In this document: in pieces, positions 1 through 7,931 of the stretch
How positions within the stretch are numbered: position 1 is the first letter of the stretch
Layout: the number at the start of each line of letters is the position of its first letter
The notes under the pieces: generated by a model
What the model saw: only the letters and a program-made list of their open reading frames with translations
What the model was told of the DNA's origin: nothing
Database searches by the model: none
DNA from: Cytophagia bacterium
GTDB lineage: Bacteria; Bacteroidota; Bacteroidia; UBA7662
Length of the DNA: 19,624 nucleotides
Reading direction: 5' to 3'
Assembly (NCBI GenBank): GCA_009926405.1
Contig: RFOZ01000021.1
Span: forward strand, 1 to 19,624
Program-made: the position numbers and the translations under genes

Positions 1-1
1 A

Positions 2-2416
2 CGAGACGGACGACGCGAAGAAGTCAAATTCGACAAAATCACGACCCGGATTGAGCGCCTGTGCTATGGATTGGACCCCCGGCATGTTCAGCCCGTTGAA
101 GTGGCCAAAAAGGTCATTAACGGTTTGTACGATGGGGTGAGTACGGTGCAATTGGACGATTTAGCCGCTGAAACAGCCGCGGCCCTCACGGCGGCCCATC
201 CGGATTACGCCGTTTTAGCCGCTCGCATTGCCATTTCCAACCTCCACAAAGAGACCAAGAAATCGTTCAGCGAAACCATGCGGGATTTACACCGCTACAC
301 CGACCCGGTCACCTCGGCTCCGGCCTCCTTGATTGCCAACGATGTGATGGAAGTCATCGAGGCCCATGCCGAAGCCTTGGACTCAGCGATTATCTACTCG
401 AGGGATTTTGAGTACGATTATTTTGGATTCAAAACCTTGGAGCGCTCCTATTTGCTCAAAATTGACGGCAAGGTGGTCGAAAGACCGCAGCACATGCTGA
501 TGCGAGTGGCCGTTGGCATTCACAAGGAAAACATCGCTTCCGCTCTGCATACCTACGAATTGCTCAGCGAACGTTGGTTCACCCACGCCACCCCGACTCT
601 GTTCAACGCTGGAACCCCCAAGCCCCAATTATCCAGTTGCTTCTTGCTTTCGTTGCAGGATGATTCCATTGACGGAATTTACGATACCCTCAAACAAACG
701 GCCAAAATCTCCCAGAGCGCCGGGGGTATAGGACTCAGCATCCACAACCTTCGGGCGACAGGTTCCTACATCAAGGGAACCAACGGGACCTCCAACGGGA
801 TCGTGCCCATGCTTCGTGTTTTCAACGATACGGCACGCTATGTCGATCAGGGCGGTGGCAAGCGCAAAGGCTCGTTCGCCATTTACCTGGAACCTTGGCA
901 CGCCGATATTTTTGACTTTCTGGAGCTCAAAAAGAACCATGGCAAAGAGGAACTCAGGGCTCGTGATCTTTTCTATGCCCTTTGGATCCCGGACTTGTTC
1001 ATGAAAAGGGTGGAGCAAAACGGAGAATGGTCCCTCTTTTGCCCGAACGAAGCCCCTGGTCTTCACGAGTGCTGGGGCGAAGAATTTGACGCTTTGTACC
1101 TAAGCTACGAAAAAGAAGAAAGAGCTCGCAAAACCATCAAGGCTCAAGACCTCTGGTTTGCCATTCTGGAATCCCAAATCGAAACCGGGACCCCGTACAT
1201 GCTCTACAAGGACGCTTGCAACCGCAAAAGCAACCAACAAAACCTTGGCACGATCAAATCCAGCAACCTTTGTACCGAAATCGTTGAGTACACATCCCCC
1301 GATGAAGTGGCGGTTTGCAACCTGGCCTCTATTGCCTTACCTCGGTTTATCCAACCTGATTTGACTTTTGATCACCACAAACTCTTCGAGATAACCCAAA
1401 CCATCACCCGGAACCTTAATCGGATTATCGATATCAATTATTACCCGGTTCCCGAAGCCCGAAATTCCAATTTCAGGCATCGACCGATCGGAATCGGAAT
1501 CCAAGGGTTGGCCGATGTCTTTATCACCATGCGCTATCCCTTCGAGTCCGAGGAGGCCGCGACCCTCAATCGCGAAATTTTTGAGACCATTTATTTCGGG
1601 GCCATGACAGCTTCCATGGAGTTGGCCAAAGAGCACGGACCCTACGAGAGTTATGCAGGTTCTCCGGTTTCCAAAGGGATTTTTCAATACGATATGTGGG
1701 GGGTTCAGCCGAGCAATCGTTGGGACTGGGCCGGTCTCAAGGCCCAGGTCGCCCAGCACGGTGTGCGAAACAGCCTTTTGCTCGCCCCCATGCCAACGGC
1801 CTCTACCAGCCAAATTCTGGGTAACAACGAGTGTTTTGAACCTTACACCTCCAATCTCTACAGCCGCCGGGTGCTTAGTGGTGAATTTGTGGTGGTCAAC
1901 AAGCACCTCCTACGGGATTTAATTGATGCAGGAATCTGGTCCTTGGACCTCAAAAACAAAATCATCGCCCAAAACGGCTCGGTCCAAAACATTCCGGAAA
2001 TCCCCGATCACCTCAAAGTCCTCTACAAAACAGCCTGGGAAATTTCCCAAAAAGCAATTATTGATATGGCCGCCGGGCGTGGGGCCTATATCTGCCAAAG
2101 CCAGAGCATGAACATCTTCATGACCAGTGCGAATTTTGCAAAACTAACCTCCATGCACTTTTACGCCTGGAAAGCAGGCCTCAAAACCGGCATGTACTAC
2201 CTGCGTACCAAAGCGGCGGTCAACGCCGTTAAATTCACTTTGGATAGTCAGCAGGTGCAGCCAGCACCGGCGGTCCAAGCGGCCATACCTGCAACGGCCC
2301 CACAAGTTGTTGGATCAGCCCCTATCACCACTTCCTTGCTCAACAAAGACGAAGCTTTAGCCCAGGTGGCCTGTTCCTTGGACAACCCGGATGCCTGCGA
2401 AGCCTGCGGTAGCTAA
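2..2416 (+). CDS. nrdA: Ribonucleoside-diphosphate reductase class Ia, alpha subunit (5' partial)
   Basis: Large catalytic subunit that reduces ribonucleoside diphosphates to deoxyribonucleotides, working with a radical-bearing NrdB not present here. The frame is open to the window edge (RDGRREEVKFDKITTRIERL belongs to the N-terminal ATP cone), so the true start lies upstream; an in-frame TTG at 71 is not the start. Visible signatures are the redox Cys in QLSSCFLL (codon 638-640), its partner Cys in AVCNLAS (1316-1318), the catalytic SNLCTE motif (Asn, thiyl Cys at 1271-1273, Glu), the radical-transfer Tyr pair in GMYYLR (2195-2200), and a C-terminal CEACGS thiol pair (2396-2407) that re-reduces the active site. 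An Ala/Pro-rich linker of about 40 residues precedes this tail, as expected for a swinging arm. It converges on the helicase gene with a 27-base gap. Identity is firm. Confidence 0.97.
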   Translation, partial: RDGRREEVKFDKITTRIERLCYGLDPRHVQPVEVAKKVINGLYDGVSTVQLDDLAAETAAALTAAHPDYAVLAARIAISNLHKETKKSFSETMRDLHRYTDPVTSAPASLIANDVMEVIEAHAEALDSAIIYSRDFEYDYFGFKTLERSYLLKIDGKVVERPQHMLMRVAVGIHKENIASALHTYELLSERWFTHATPTLFNAGTPKPQLSSCFLLSLQDDSIDGIYDTLKQTAKISQSAGGIGLSIHNLRATGSYIKGTNGTSNGIVPMLRVFNDTARYVDQGGGKRKGSFAIYLEPWHADIFDFLELKKNHGKEELRARDLFYALWIPDLFMKRVEQNGEWSLFCPNEAPGLHECWGEEFDALYLSYEKEERARKTIKAQDLWFAILESQIETGTPYMLYKDACNRKSNQQNLGTIKSSNLCTEIVEYTSPDEVAVCNLASIALPRFIQPDLTFDHHKLFEITQTITRNLNRIIDINYYPVPEARNSNFRHRPIGIGIQGLADVFITMRYPFESEEAATLNREIFETIYFGAMTASMELAKEHGPYESYAGSPVSKGIFQYDMWGVQPSNRWDWAGLKAQVAQHGVRNSLLLAPMPTASTSQILGNNECFEPYTSNLYSRRVLSGEFVVVNKHLLRDLIDAGIWSLDLKNKIIAQNGSVQNIPEIPDHLKVLYKTAWEISQKAIIDMAAGRGAYICQSQSMNIFMTSANFAKLTSMHFYAWKAGLKTGMYYLRTKAAVNAVKFTLDSQQVQPAPAVQAAIPATAPQVVGSAPITTSLLNKDEALAQVACSLDNPDACEACGS

Positions 2417-2443
2417 ACCTGGCGGTGGCGGCGGCCGCTAAGA

Positions 2444-3676
2444 TTATTTCTTGTTGCGGTTGGGGCGATAACCCGCCTTCCGGGGCGGACGGCTCCCGCG
2501 GTTATCACCACTTCCAGCCGATTTAGCGGGTGATTCGGTCCATCCGCACCAAGGTCGTTCCGTCCAAGGTAGGCTGCGACCTACCAATTCCTCGATTCGT
2601 TTCCAACGTCGAAGGTCCATAGGGTTGACCATGGTCATCGAACGACCGTTGCGTTCGGCACGACCGGTACGACCAATGCGGTGCACGTAATCCTCGGGGT
2701 CCGGAGGAACATCGTAATTGATCACCAAATCAATATTGTCCACATCAATCCCGCGAGACAAGACATCGGTGCCCACCAATACAGGTAAACGACCGGCTTT
2801 GAAAGCCCGCATCAGGGTTTCTCGGGCACTCTGATCCAAATCGGAGTGAAAAGCCTCGTTCATGACCCCGGCTTTTCGAAGGGTTTGATGTAGCTGCTTG
2901 ACTTTTTCTTTGGATGAACAGAAAATCAAGGCTGAACGGAAAGGGAATTCCTCTAACAAAGCCGTCAGGACCTGCAACTTGTGGGGGTCCATTACTTTGA
3001 AAGCCATTTGCTCAATTTTGTCGGCCGGACGGGATACGGCGATGTTCACCTGGGCCGGGTCCCGAAGGATGCTTTTGGCCAGTAGGCGAATTCGATCGGG
3101 CATCGTGGCCGAAAACATCAGGGTTTGGCGATCCTTGGGCAATCGGGCCACGATACGCATAATATCCTCCATGAAACCCATATCCAGCATGCGGTCGGCT
3201 TCGTCCAATACCAAATATCGTAAGCTGTCAAAATTGAAATTACCCGTGGCCATAAAGGACCAAAGACGCCCGGGGGTGGCCACCACCAGGTCGGCACCAT
3301 GGCGCAGAGCCTTGTGCTGTTGGTCCCAGAGAGCGCCGTCCCCACCTCCGTAAATGGGGATGGATGAAATAGGGCTGTAATAGGAAAGACCTTCGATTTG
3401 CTGATCAATTTGCAAGGCCAATTCCCGCGTTGGGGTTAGAATCAGAGCGCTGAGATGGCGCTTTTCCTGAGAAATCAGATGGTCAATCAGGGGCAAAACA
3501 AAGGCGGCTGTTTTGCCGGTCCCGGTTTGGGCGCAAGCAATCAGGTCTTTCCCCTCCAAGACCAGGGGGATGGCTTGCTCCTGAACAGGGCTCGGTTTTT
3601 TGAAACCCATGGCTGCCAAACCATCCAGCACATCGGGGTGCAGCCCAAACTGATCAAATCCGGATTCTTCGCTCAT
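2444..3676 (-). CDS. DEAD-box ATP-dependent RNA helicase, RhlE-like
   Basis: Protein of 410 residues with the complete DEAD-box motif set: Q motif around residues 26-33, motif I AQTGTGKT (49-56), Ia PTRELA (82-87), II DEAD (158-161), III SAT (189-191), V SRGID (307-311) and VI HRIGRTGR (332-339). A short basic tail (RPPRKAGYRPNRNKK) follows, typical of RhlE-type helicases that remodel ribosomal or other structured RNA. The ATG (3674-3676) overlaps the selD stop as ATGA, so translation is probably coupled and this is the last gene of the mnmH-selD-helicase operon. The family assignment is firm. The exact subfamily (RhlE versus SrmB or CsdA type) and the RNA substrate cannot be fixed from the sequence. 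Confidence 0.93.
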   Translation of the reverse strand: MSEESGFDQFGLHPDVLDGLAAMGFKKPSPVQEQAIPLVLEGKDLIACAQTGTGKTAAFVLPLIDHLISQEKRHLSALILTPTRELALQIDQQIEGLSYYSPISSIPIYGGGDGALWDQQHKALRHGADLVVATPGRLWSFMATGNFNFDSLRYLVLDEADRMLDMGFMEDIMRIVARLPKDRQTLMFSATMPDRIRLLAKSILRDPAQVNIAVSRPADKIEQMAFKVMDPHKLQVLTALLEEFPFRSALIFCSSKEKVKQLHQTLRKAGVMNEAFHSDLDQSARETLMRAFKAGRLPVLVGTDVLSRGIDVDNIDLVINYDVPPDPEDYVHRIGRTGRAERNGRSMTMVNPMDLRRWKRIEELVGRSLPWTERPWCGWTESPAKSAGSGDNRGSRPPRKAGYRPNRNKK

Positions 3677-4737
3677 GTTGAGGCCGAAGGTACGGCCTTG
3701 AGGCAGCGAATTCCTTCATGGTCCTCGGTGAAACAACCGATGCAGGCCGTCCGTACGCCAGCCGCTTCCAACACAGCTTCTAATTTGACCGCTGCATCGG
3801 GATCCACCGCCACCAACAAACCACCGTTGGTTTGGGGATCGCATAGCCAAGCAAAATCTTCTCCTTCCATACCCTTGACATTGGCTTCTACATGCTGCCA
3901 ATTGCGATAACATTGGTCCGGTAGGATGCGCTTTTGTAAATAATGTTCCAGACCCACCAACAATGGAACACGATCCGTCCACAACCCCAAACCCACACCC
4001 GGTTCTAACATCTCAAGCGCATGACCCAATAGACCAAATCCAGTCAAATCAGTCATGGCATGCACCTCGGGCAGCAAGGCCAAAGTGGCGCCCACCCGGT
4101 TGACGACCGATAATTGCTCCAAAAGTCCATAATAATCAGGCGTCTCCAAAAGTCCCTGCCGAAGGGCGGCGGCCATAATCCCGCTGCCCAATGGTTTGGT
4201 CAAATACAACAAATCCCCGGCACGGGCACCACGGTTGGTTTTGAGATGATCTTCAGCCACCAAACCCTGAACCGCCAACCCAAAAAAAGGCTCGGATGCC
4301 ACGATGCTGTGACCCCCGGCCAAGGGCACACCCTCCTCAGCACAAAGATCTTGGGCACCACGCATAACCTCCGAGGCCGATGCCATGCCCAATTCCTCAA
4401 CCGGCCAAGCCAAGAGCCCCAAAGCCAAACAAGGCCGACCGCCCATGGCGTAGATATCGCTCAAAGCATTCGCGGCAGCCACCCGACCAAAATCGTAGGG
4501 ATTGTCCACGATGGGGCTAAAAAAATCGACCGTCGATAACAAAAGTTGATTTGACCCCGGCAAACGAAGCACCGCGGCATCGTCGCCATGCTCAAAACCC
4601 ACCAAGACCTCCGGGTGCGTGGAGTGTTCCAAACCCTCTAACAATGATTTTAATTGGGCAGGGGGCATCTTGCAACCACAACCCGAAGCGCGGGCACGCT
4701 GCGTCAAACGCAGAGGTTCTGAGGCCAACGGACTCAT
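3673..4737 (-). CDS. selD: Selenide, water dikinase (selenophosphate synthetase)
   Basis: Makes selenophosphate from selenide and ATP, giving AMP and phosphate; this is the selenium donor for tRNA selenation and, where present, selenocysteine synthesis. It has 354 residues, usual for the family. The N-terminal SGCGCKMPP loop carries the catalytic Cys20 (codon TGT, not a Sec UGA) and Lys23, matching Cys17/Lys20 of E. coli SelD. Probable metal-binding Asp residues sit in GDDAAV (about 52), ALSDIYAMGG (94) and MTDLTGFGLLGHA (230). A C-terminal AIRS/PurM-like half follows, including a DPQTNGGLL segment. The start ATG overlaps the mnmH stop (ATGA at 4737-4734) and its own stop overlaps the helicase start in the same way. 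Beside mnmH, its evident local role is supplying selenophosphate for 2-selenouridine in tRNA. Confidence 0.97.
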   Translation of the reverse strand: MSPLASEPLRLTQRARASGCGCKMPPAQLKSLLEGLEHSTHPEVLVGFEHGDDAAVLRLPGSNQLLLSTVDFFSPIVDNPYDFGRVAAANALSDIYAMGGRPCLALGLLAWPVEELGMASASEVMRGAQDLCAEEGVPLAGGHSIVASEPFFGLAVQGLVAEDHLKTNRGARAGDLLYLTKPLGSGIMAAALRQGLLETPDYYGLLEQLSVVNRVGATLALLPEVHAMTDLTGFGLLGHALEMLEPGVGLGLWTDRVPLLVGLEHYLQKRILPDQCYRNWQHVEANVKGMEGEDFAWLCDPQTNGGLLVAVDPDAAVKLEAVLEAAGVRTACIGCFTEDHEGIRCLKAVPSAST

Positions 4738-5816
4738 GCCTCTGTCATGATTGAATGCCCAAAAACCCGTTGTCCAGCTTTGATAAGAAGGCTAATCAGA
4801 CGTATTCCGGTGGCATCGCTGCGAAGTTCCACAGTACAATCCGGACATGGTCGCTGACCAAAAGCATAATCGTAGGTACGGTCGTAATAAGTCAGGGCCA
4901 AGCGAGCGGCCTCCTCCAATTGTCCCAGGTCCAGACAATGCACCGCGGTACGGCAATGCTGAGGGCCCATCTTACGTTCGATTTTCAAAAAAGCCTCCCT
5001 GAGCAGCGCAGGATCGGCTGCCCCGTAGTTTGATAACAAATTACGTATCCTGAAATCCATGCTGCGATTCAGGCGAAAATACGGCGCTCGCTGCATGGCC
5101 TGGTACAATTCATCGGGCAAATGGAGAGAACCAATCTGTCGACTTTCGCTCTCGACCCATACCGGCTTTGCCGGATCAAAACCATCAAGTACCTGGGCCA
5201 AACGATTCATAAAATGTTCTTGGGTGGGTTGGGGAACCTGGTCCAGGTTCCCAAAGGCGGAACCTTTGTGACCGGCCAGGCCTTCCAAATCCAAAACCTG
5301 GTGACCGGCAACGGCCAAGTCGTGCAGTGCCTCGGTTTTGGCCGAACCGGTGCGACCGCCCAGGATAAACCAACGCCAAGGTTGTCCCCACAAAGCTGGC
5401 ATGCGGCCCCGCCAGGCTTTGTAACCGCCCGCGTACCGCTGAACCGGATACCCCGCCTGCCGCACCAACATCTCCATACCCATCGAACGCTGTCCACCCC
5501 TCCAGCAATAAACCGTCCAAGGCCGCGTAGGGCCAATGCCGGCCGTTTCAGAAAGAGCATGCAGGGATTGGAGCAACCAGGGAATCTTGGGACCTACATA
5601 GAGCCACGCCAATTCAATGGCTTCTGCCGAACCTCTGTTTTTGAAACAAAGGCCGACCTGATGGCGTTCTGAATCCGATAAAAGTGGCCAAGAAAAGGCT
5701 CCTGGAATATGTCCAGCAGCGAATTCACCGGGCGACCGAACATCCAGCCAAGCCGTGGTCGATGGCCCTGTTTCGGGGTACCCTGGTTCCGAATCTTCGG
5801 CCGATGACCTTTGCAT
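4734..5816 (-). CDS. mnmH: tRNA 2-selenouridine synthase (rhodanese plus P-loop)
   Basis: Known also as SelU or YbbB. It converts 2-thiouridine to 2-selenouridine at the wobble position of tRNAs for Lys, Glu and Gln, using selenophosphate and passing through a geranylated intermediate. It has 360 residues. An N-terminal rhodanese domain contains WLDVRSPGEFAAGHIPGA (about 23-40) and the catalytic loop YCWRGGQRS with Cys104. A P-loop domain follows with GRTGSAKT (154-161), then the family signatures LEGLAGHKGSAFG (177-189) and ESESRQIG (222-229). The Walker A box has Ala159 where the consensus glycine before Lys is expected, which is unusual. A CPDC pair lies near the C-terminus (324-327). Its stop overlaps selD. 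The ATG at 5816 gives a 20-residue lead before the rhodanese domain and is the best start I see. Confidence 0.95.
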   Translation of the reverse strand: MQRSSAEDSEPGYPETGPSTTAWLDVRSPGEFAAGHIPGAFSWPLLSDSERHQVGLCFKNRGSAEAIELAWLYVGPKIPWLLQSLHALSETAGIGPTRPWTVYCWRGGQRSMGMEMLVRQAGYPVQRYAGGYKAWRGRMPALWGQPWRWFILGGRTGSAKTEALHDLAVAGHQVLDLEGLAGHKGSAFGNLDQVPQPTQEHFMNRLAQVLDGFDPAKPVWVESESRQIGSLHLPDELYQAMQRAPYFRLNRSMDFRIRNLLSNYGAADPALLREAFLKIERKMGPQHCRTAVHCLDLGQLEEAARLALTYYDRTYDYAFGQRPCPDCTVELRSDATGIRLISLLIKAGQRVFGHSIMTEA

Positions 5817-5835
5817 GGCCCAAGTTAGGGAGAAA

Positions 5836-5885
5836 AAAATTTAACCTTGAAAACTTTTTTGGTTTCCAAAGTTTCCATACCTTCG
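5836..5885. promoter_or_regulatory. Divergent promoter region between mnmH and tetR operons
   Basis: The 78-base gap 5817-5894 separates two divergent operons and must hold both promoters. On the minus strand a TAAATTTT box (5843-5836) resembles the Bacteroidota -7 consensus TAnnTTTG with one mismatch, and a TTTG lies 23 bases upstream (5870-5867). On the plus strand TACCTTCG (5878-5885) has one mismatch to the same consensus, with TTTG at 5858-5861 only 16 bases away. Neither spacing is ideal (about 19-21 is usual), so these are candidates by pattern only. Confidence 0.35.
5851..5874. promoter_or_regulatory. Candidate TetR-family operator palindrome
   Basis: An inverted repeat with perfect 7-base arms AAACTTT (5851-5857) and AAAGTTT (5868-5874). 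The 10-base centre itself contains GG..CC symmetry (TTGGTTTCCAA core). It lies just ahead of tetR, between the candidate divergent promoter boxes, where a TetR-type autorepressor would normally bind. A 24-base imperfect palindrome fits the usual size of such operators. Binding is inferred. Confidence 0.45.
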
Positions 5886-5894
5886 CCCCTCCTT

Positions 5895-6515
5895 ATGTCC
5901 CTAGGACCCCTACATATCCCCCAAATTAGGGAACTCTTTTTCCGCTATGGCCTCAAGAGCATGACCATGGACGAGCTGGCCAGGCAATTGGGTTGTTCCA
6001 AAAAAACCATCTACGAACACTACTCGGACAAAAAAATTCTGGTTCACCGTGTATTGGGTAGTTTTTTGGAGGAACACCGGAGCGAAATGCAAGCCTTGGA
6101 ACAAAGCAGCCGCAACGCAGTCGAGAACCTCTTGCGGATGGCTGCAACCGGTCTCGAAAAAATGCGCAACCTCACTCCTACCATGCTCTTTGACCTCCAA
6201 AAATCCTACCCGGAACTTTGGAACGAGCTAGAGCGCTATCGGCAAGTCGAAATGGCAGGAATCTTCAAACGCCTCATCGAACGGGGGCAACGCGAAGGCC
6301 TATTCCGCGCGGATTTGGATTCCGAAATTGTAAGCATCATGCACTTACAACACACCAACCTTCTTTTGGATCCCTTGGTATTCAGTCACCTGAACAAGCC
6401 CCTACCCAAGGTTTTTGAAACCATTCAAGATGTTTTTGTCCGCGGAATCGCAACCCCCAAGGGCCTGAGCACCTGGAGCAAAGCCCAAACCCTTCTCAAC
6501 CCAACCCTTCCATGA
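5895..6515 (+). CDS. TetR/AcrR family transcriptional regulator of the efflux operon
   Basis: DNA-binding regulator of 206 residues from the ATG at 5895. The helix-turn-helix is clear: IRELFFRYGLKSMTMDELAR then QLGCSKKTIYEHYSDKKIL (about 11-49), followed by an all-helical ligand-binding and dimerisation region whose sequence does not reveal the ligand. A TTG at 5847 would extend it by 16 residues, but those residues (with the run SKVSIPSPLL) look like untranslated leader and would run across the candidate operator, so the ATG is preferred. The stop overlaps the tolC-like start as ATGA (6512-6515). Because it leads a tolC-adaptor-RND operon, it most likely controls these genes and itself as a repressor released by a pump substrate. 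That role is inferred. Confidence 0.9.
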   Translation: MSLGPLHIPQIRELFFRYGLKSMTMDELARQLGCSKKTIYEHYSDKKILVHRVLGSFLEEHRSEMQALEQSSRNAVENLLRMAATGLEKMRNLTPTMLFDLQKSYPELWNELERYRQVEMAGIFKRLIERGQREGLFRADLDSEIVSIMHLQHTNLLLDPLVFSHLNKPLPKVFETIQDVFVRGIATPKGLSTWSKAQTLLNPTLP

Positions 6516-7903
6516 TTCAACCCATGAAACGAATCTTGTTACTCACGCTGCTGCTACTGGGATCGCTTGCATCCGTGGCTCAGTCTCCCAAAACACCCGA
6601 GGGTCAACGCATGAGTCTAAGCCAAGCCATTCAGTTCGGATTGGACCACCATCACAGCTCCCTGAATGCTGTCGATGATATTGAGTCTGCTGGTGCCAGA
6701 ATACGCGAAATAACCTCCATTGGTCTGCCTCAAATCCGGGCGACCTACGGTTTAACCGACAACTTTATTATCCAAAAAGTCATCATTCCCAACGGGCAGT
6801 TGTTCAACCCCGATGCCCCTCCTGGACCGGTTGCTCTTGAATTCCAGCCCCAATACGGTGGAAATGCGAACTTGACGTTGACCCAATTACTCTTTGATGG
6901 CTCCTACCTCGTTGGCCTCAAAGCGGCCCAAACCTATCGTCAGATTGCAGTCAAAAACAGGGAAATGACCGATGCCCAAATCTCTGAAAACGTCCAAAAA
7001 GCCTACTACGGCGTTTTGGTTGGGCAACACCGAAACGAATTATTGGAAGCAAGCTTGATGCGTCTGGACTCCAGTTTAAGAGAAATGCAAATCATGTTAC
7101 AAAACGGACTCATTGAACGCCTTGATGTGCAACGAGTCGAATTGCAACGGAACCAACTAGCGACCGAGGCGGCTAAAATCAAACAAATTCGTTACCTATC
7201 CCTTCAACTCCTCAAATTCCAAATGGGATACCCGCTGGGAGATACCCTCATCTTGACCGATCGCTTGGAGAATATTCCCTCGTTGGTTGCCGAACAAGTT
7301 CCCCCAACCTATACCCAGCTGGAGGCCTTTAAAGCCCGCCCCGAGGCAGCCCTCCTTGACTTGCAAATCAAAGGCAATGACCTGGAAATCAAGAATCTAA
7401 AAGCAGGATACCTGCCCTCGGTAGGTTTGCAGGTTCAACGAGGTGCCCTGGCCGGAGCCGGTGAATTCAACAAAGTCCTGGACCCCGGAGGAAATTGGTT
7501 TGCCTACGGTTCCGTTGGAATCGGAATTAATTGGTATGTTTTTGATTCTTTTAACAAAAAATACAAGCTTCAACAAAAGCGGATTGAAAAAATCAAAAAC
7601 CAGCGGGTCCTCATGAACTTCCTACAGGCATCGGCCCTCCAACAAGATCAGGCCAGGACCGCCATCCAAAATGCCTTGTCCTCGCTACGACAACAAGACG
7701 CCAACCAGAATCTAAGCCTCGAAATCCTGCAGACCACCCGCATCAAATACCGCGAAGGAGTCGGTTCCAACCTCGAGGTGATCCAGGCCGAAGCCGGTTA
7801 CCGCGAAGCCCAAGCCGCCTACTTCAACAGCCTCTACGAATACTATATCGCCAAAGTCGATTACCTCAAAGCCAGTGGCAAACTCACCGGTACCAACGAA
7901 TAA
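6512..7903 (+). CDS. TolC-family outer-membrane efflux channel
   Basis: Outer-membrane factor of a tripartite pump, forming the trimeric barrel and periplasmic tunnel through which substrate leaves the cell. It has 463 residues with a signal peptide (KRILLLTLLLLGSLASVAQ, probable cleavage near residue 23). Two outer-membrane-efflux repeats follow, with the expected long amphipathic helices, for example around GQHRNELLEASLMRLDSSL and the C-terminal stretch SNLEVIQAEAGYREAQAAYF. The start at 6512 overlaps the tetR stop; a second ATG at 6524 would remove only four residues and gives an equally good signal peptide. The adaptor gene begins 28 bases after its stop. Family firm, substrate unknown. 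Confidence 0.93.
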   Translation: MIQPMKRILLLTLLLLGSLASVAQSPKTPEGQRMSLSQAIQFGLDHHHSSLNAVDDIESAGARIREITSIGLPQIRATYGLTDNFIIQKVIIPNGQLFNPDAPPGPVALEFQPQYGGNANLTLTQLLFDGSYLVGLKAAQTYRQIAVKNREMTDAQISENVQKAYYGVLVGQHRNELLEASLMRLDSSLREMQIMLQNGLIERLDVQRVELQRNQLATEAAKIKQIRYLSLQLLKFQMGYPLGDTLILTDRLENIPSLVAEQVPPTYTQLEAFKARPEAALLDLQIKGNDLEIKNLKAGYLPSVGLQVQRGALAGAGEFNKVLDPGGNWFAYGSVGIGINWYVFDSFNKKYKLQQKRIEKIKNQRVLMNFLQASALQQDQARTAIQNALSSLRQQDANQNLSLEILQTTRIKYREGVGSNLEVIQAEAGYREAQAAYFNSLYEYYIAKVDYLKASGKLTGTNE

Positions 7904-7931
7904 AATTCAACCACGACAAACCTTGAAATTC

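Noticed and set aside
71..73. TTG at 71 as the nrdA start codon
   Set aside because: The upstream in-frame residues match the ATP-cone N-terminus of the family, so the gene continues past the window edge.
1337..1906. Open frame of 189 codons on the minus strand inside nrdA
   Set aside because: Antisense shadow of highly conserved nrdA sequence without family features or start context.
2417..2443. GC-rich GCGGCCGC palindrome between nrdA and the helicase as a terminator
   Set aside because: The possible hairpin has only about four pairs and no T tract on either strand.
4660..4690. Possible selenocysteine in SelD
   Set aside because: The catalytic position is TGT (Cys20) and no in-frame TGA occurs in the gene, so this is the Cys form.
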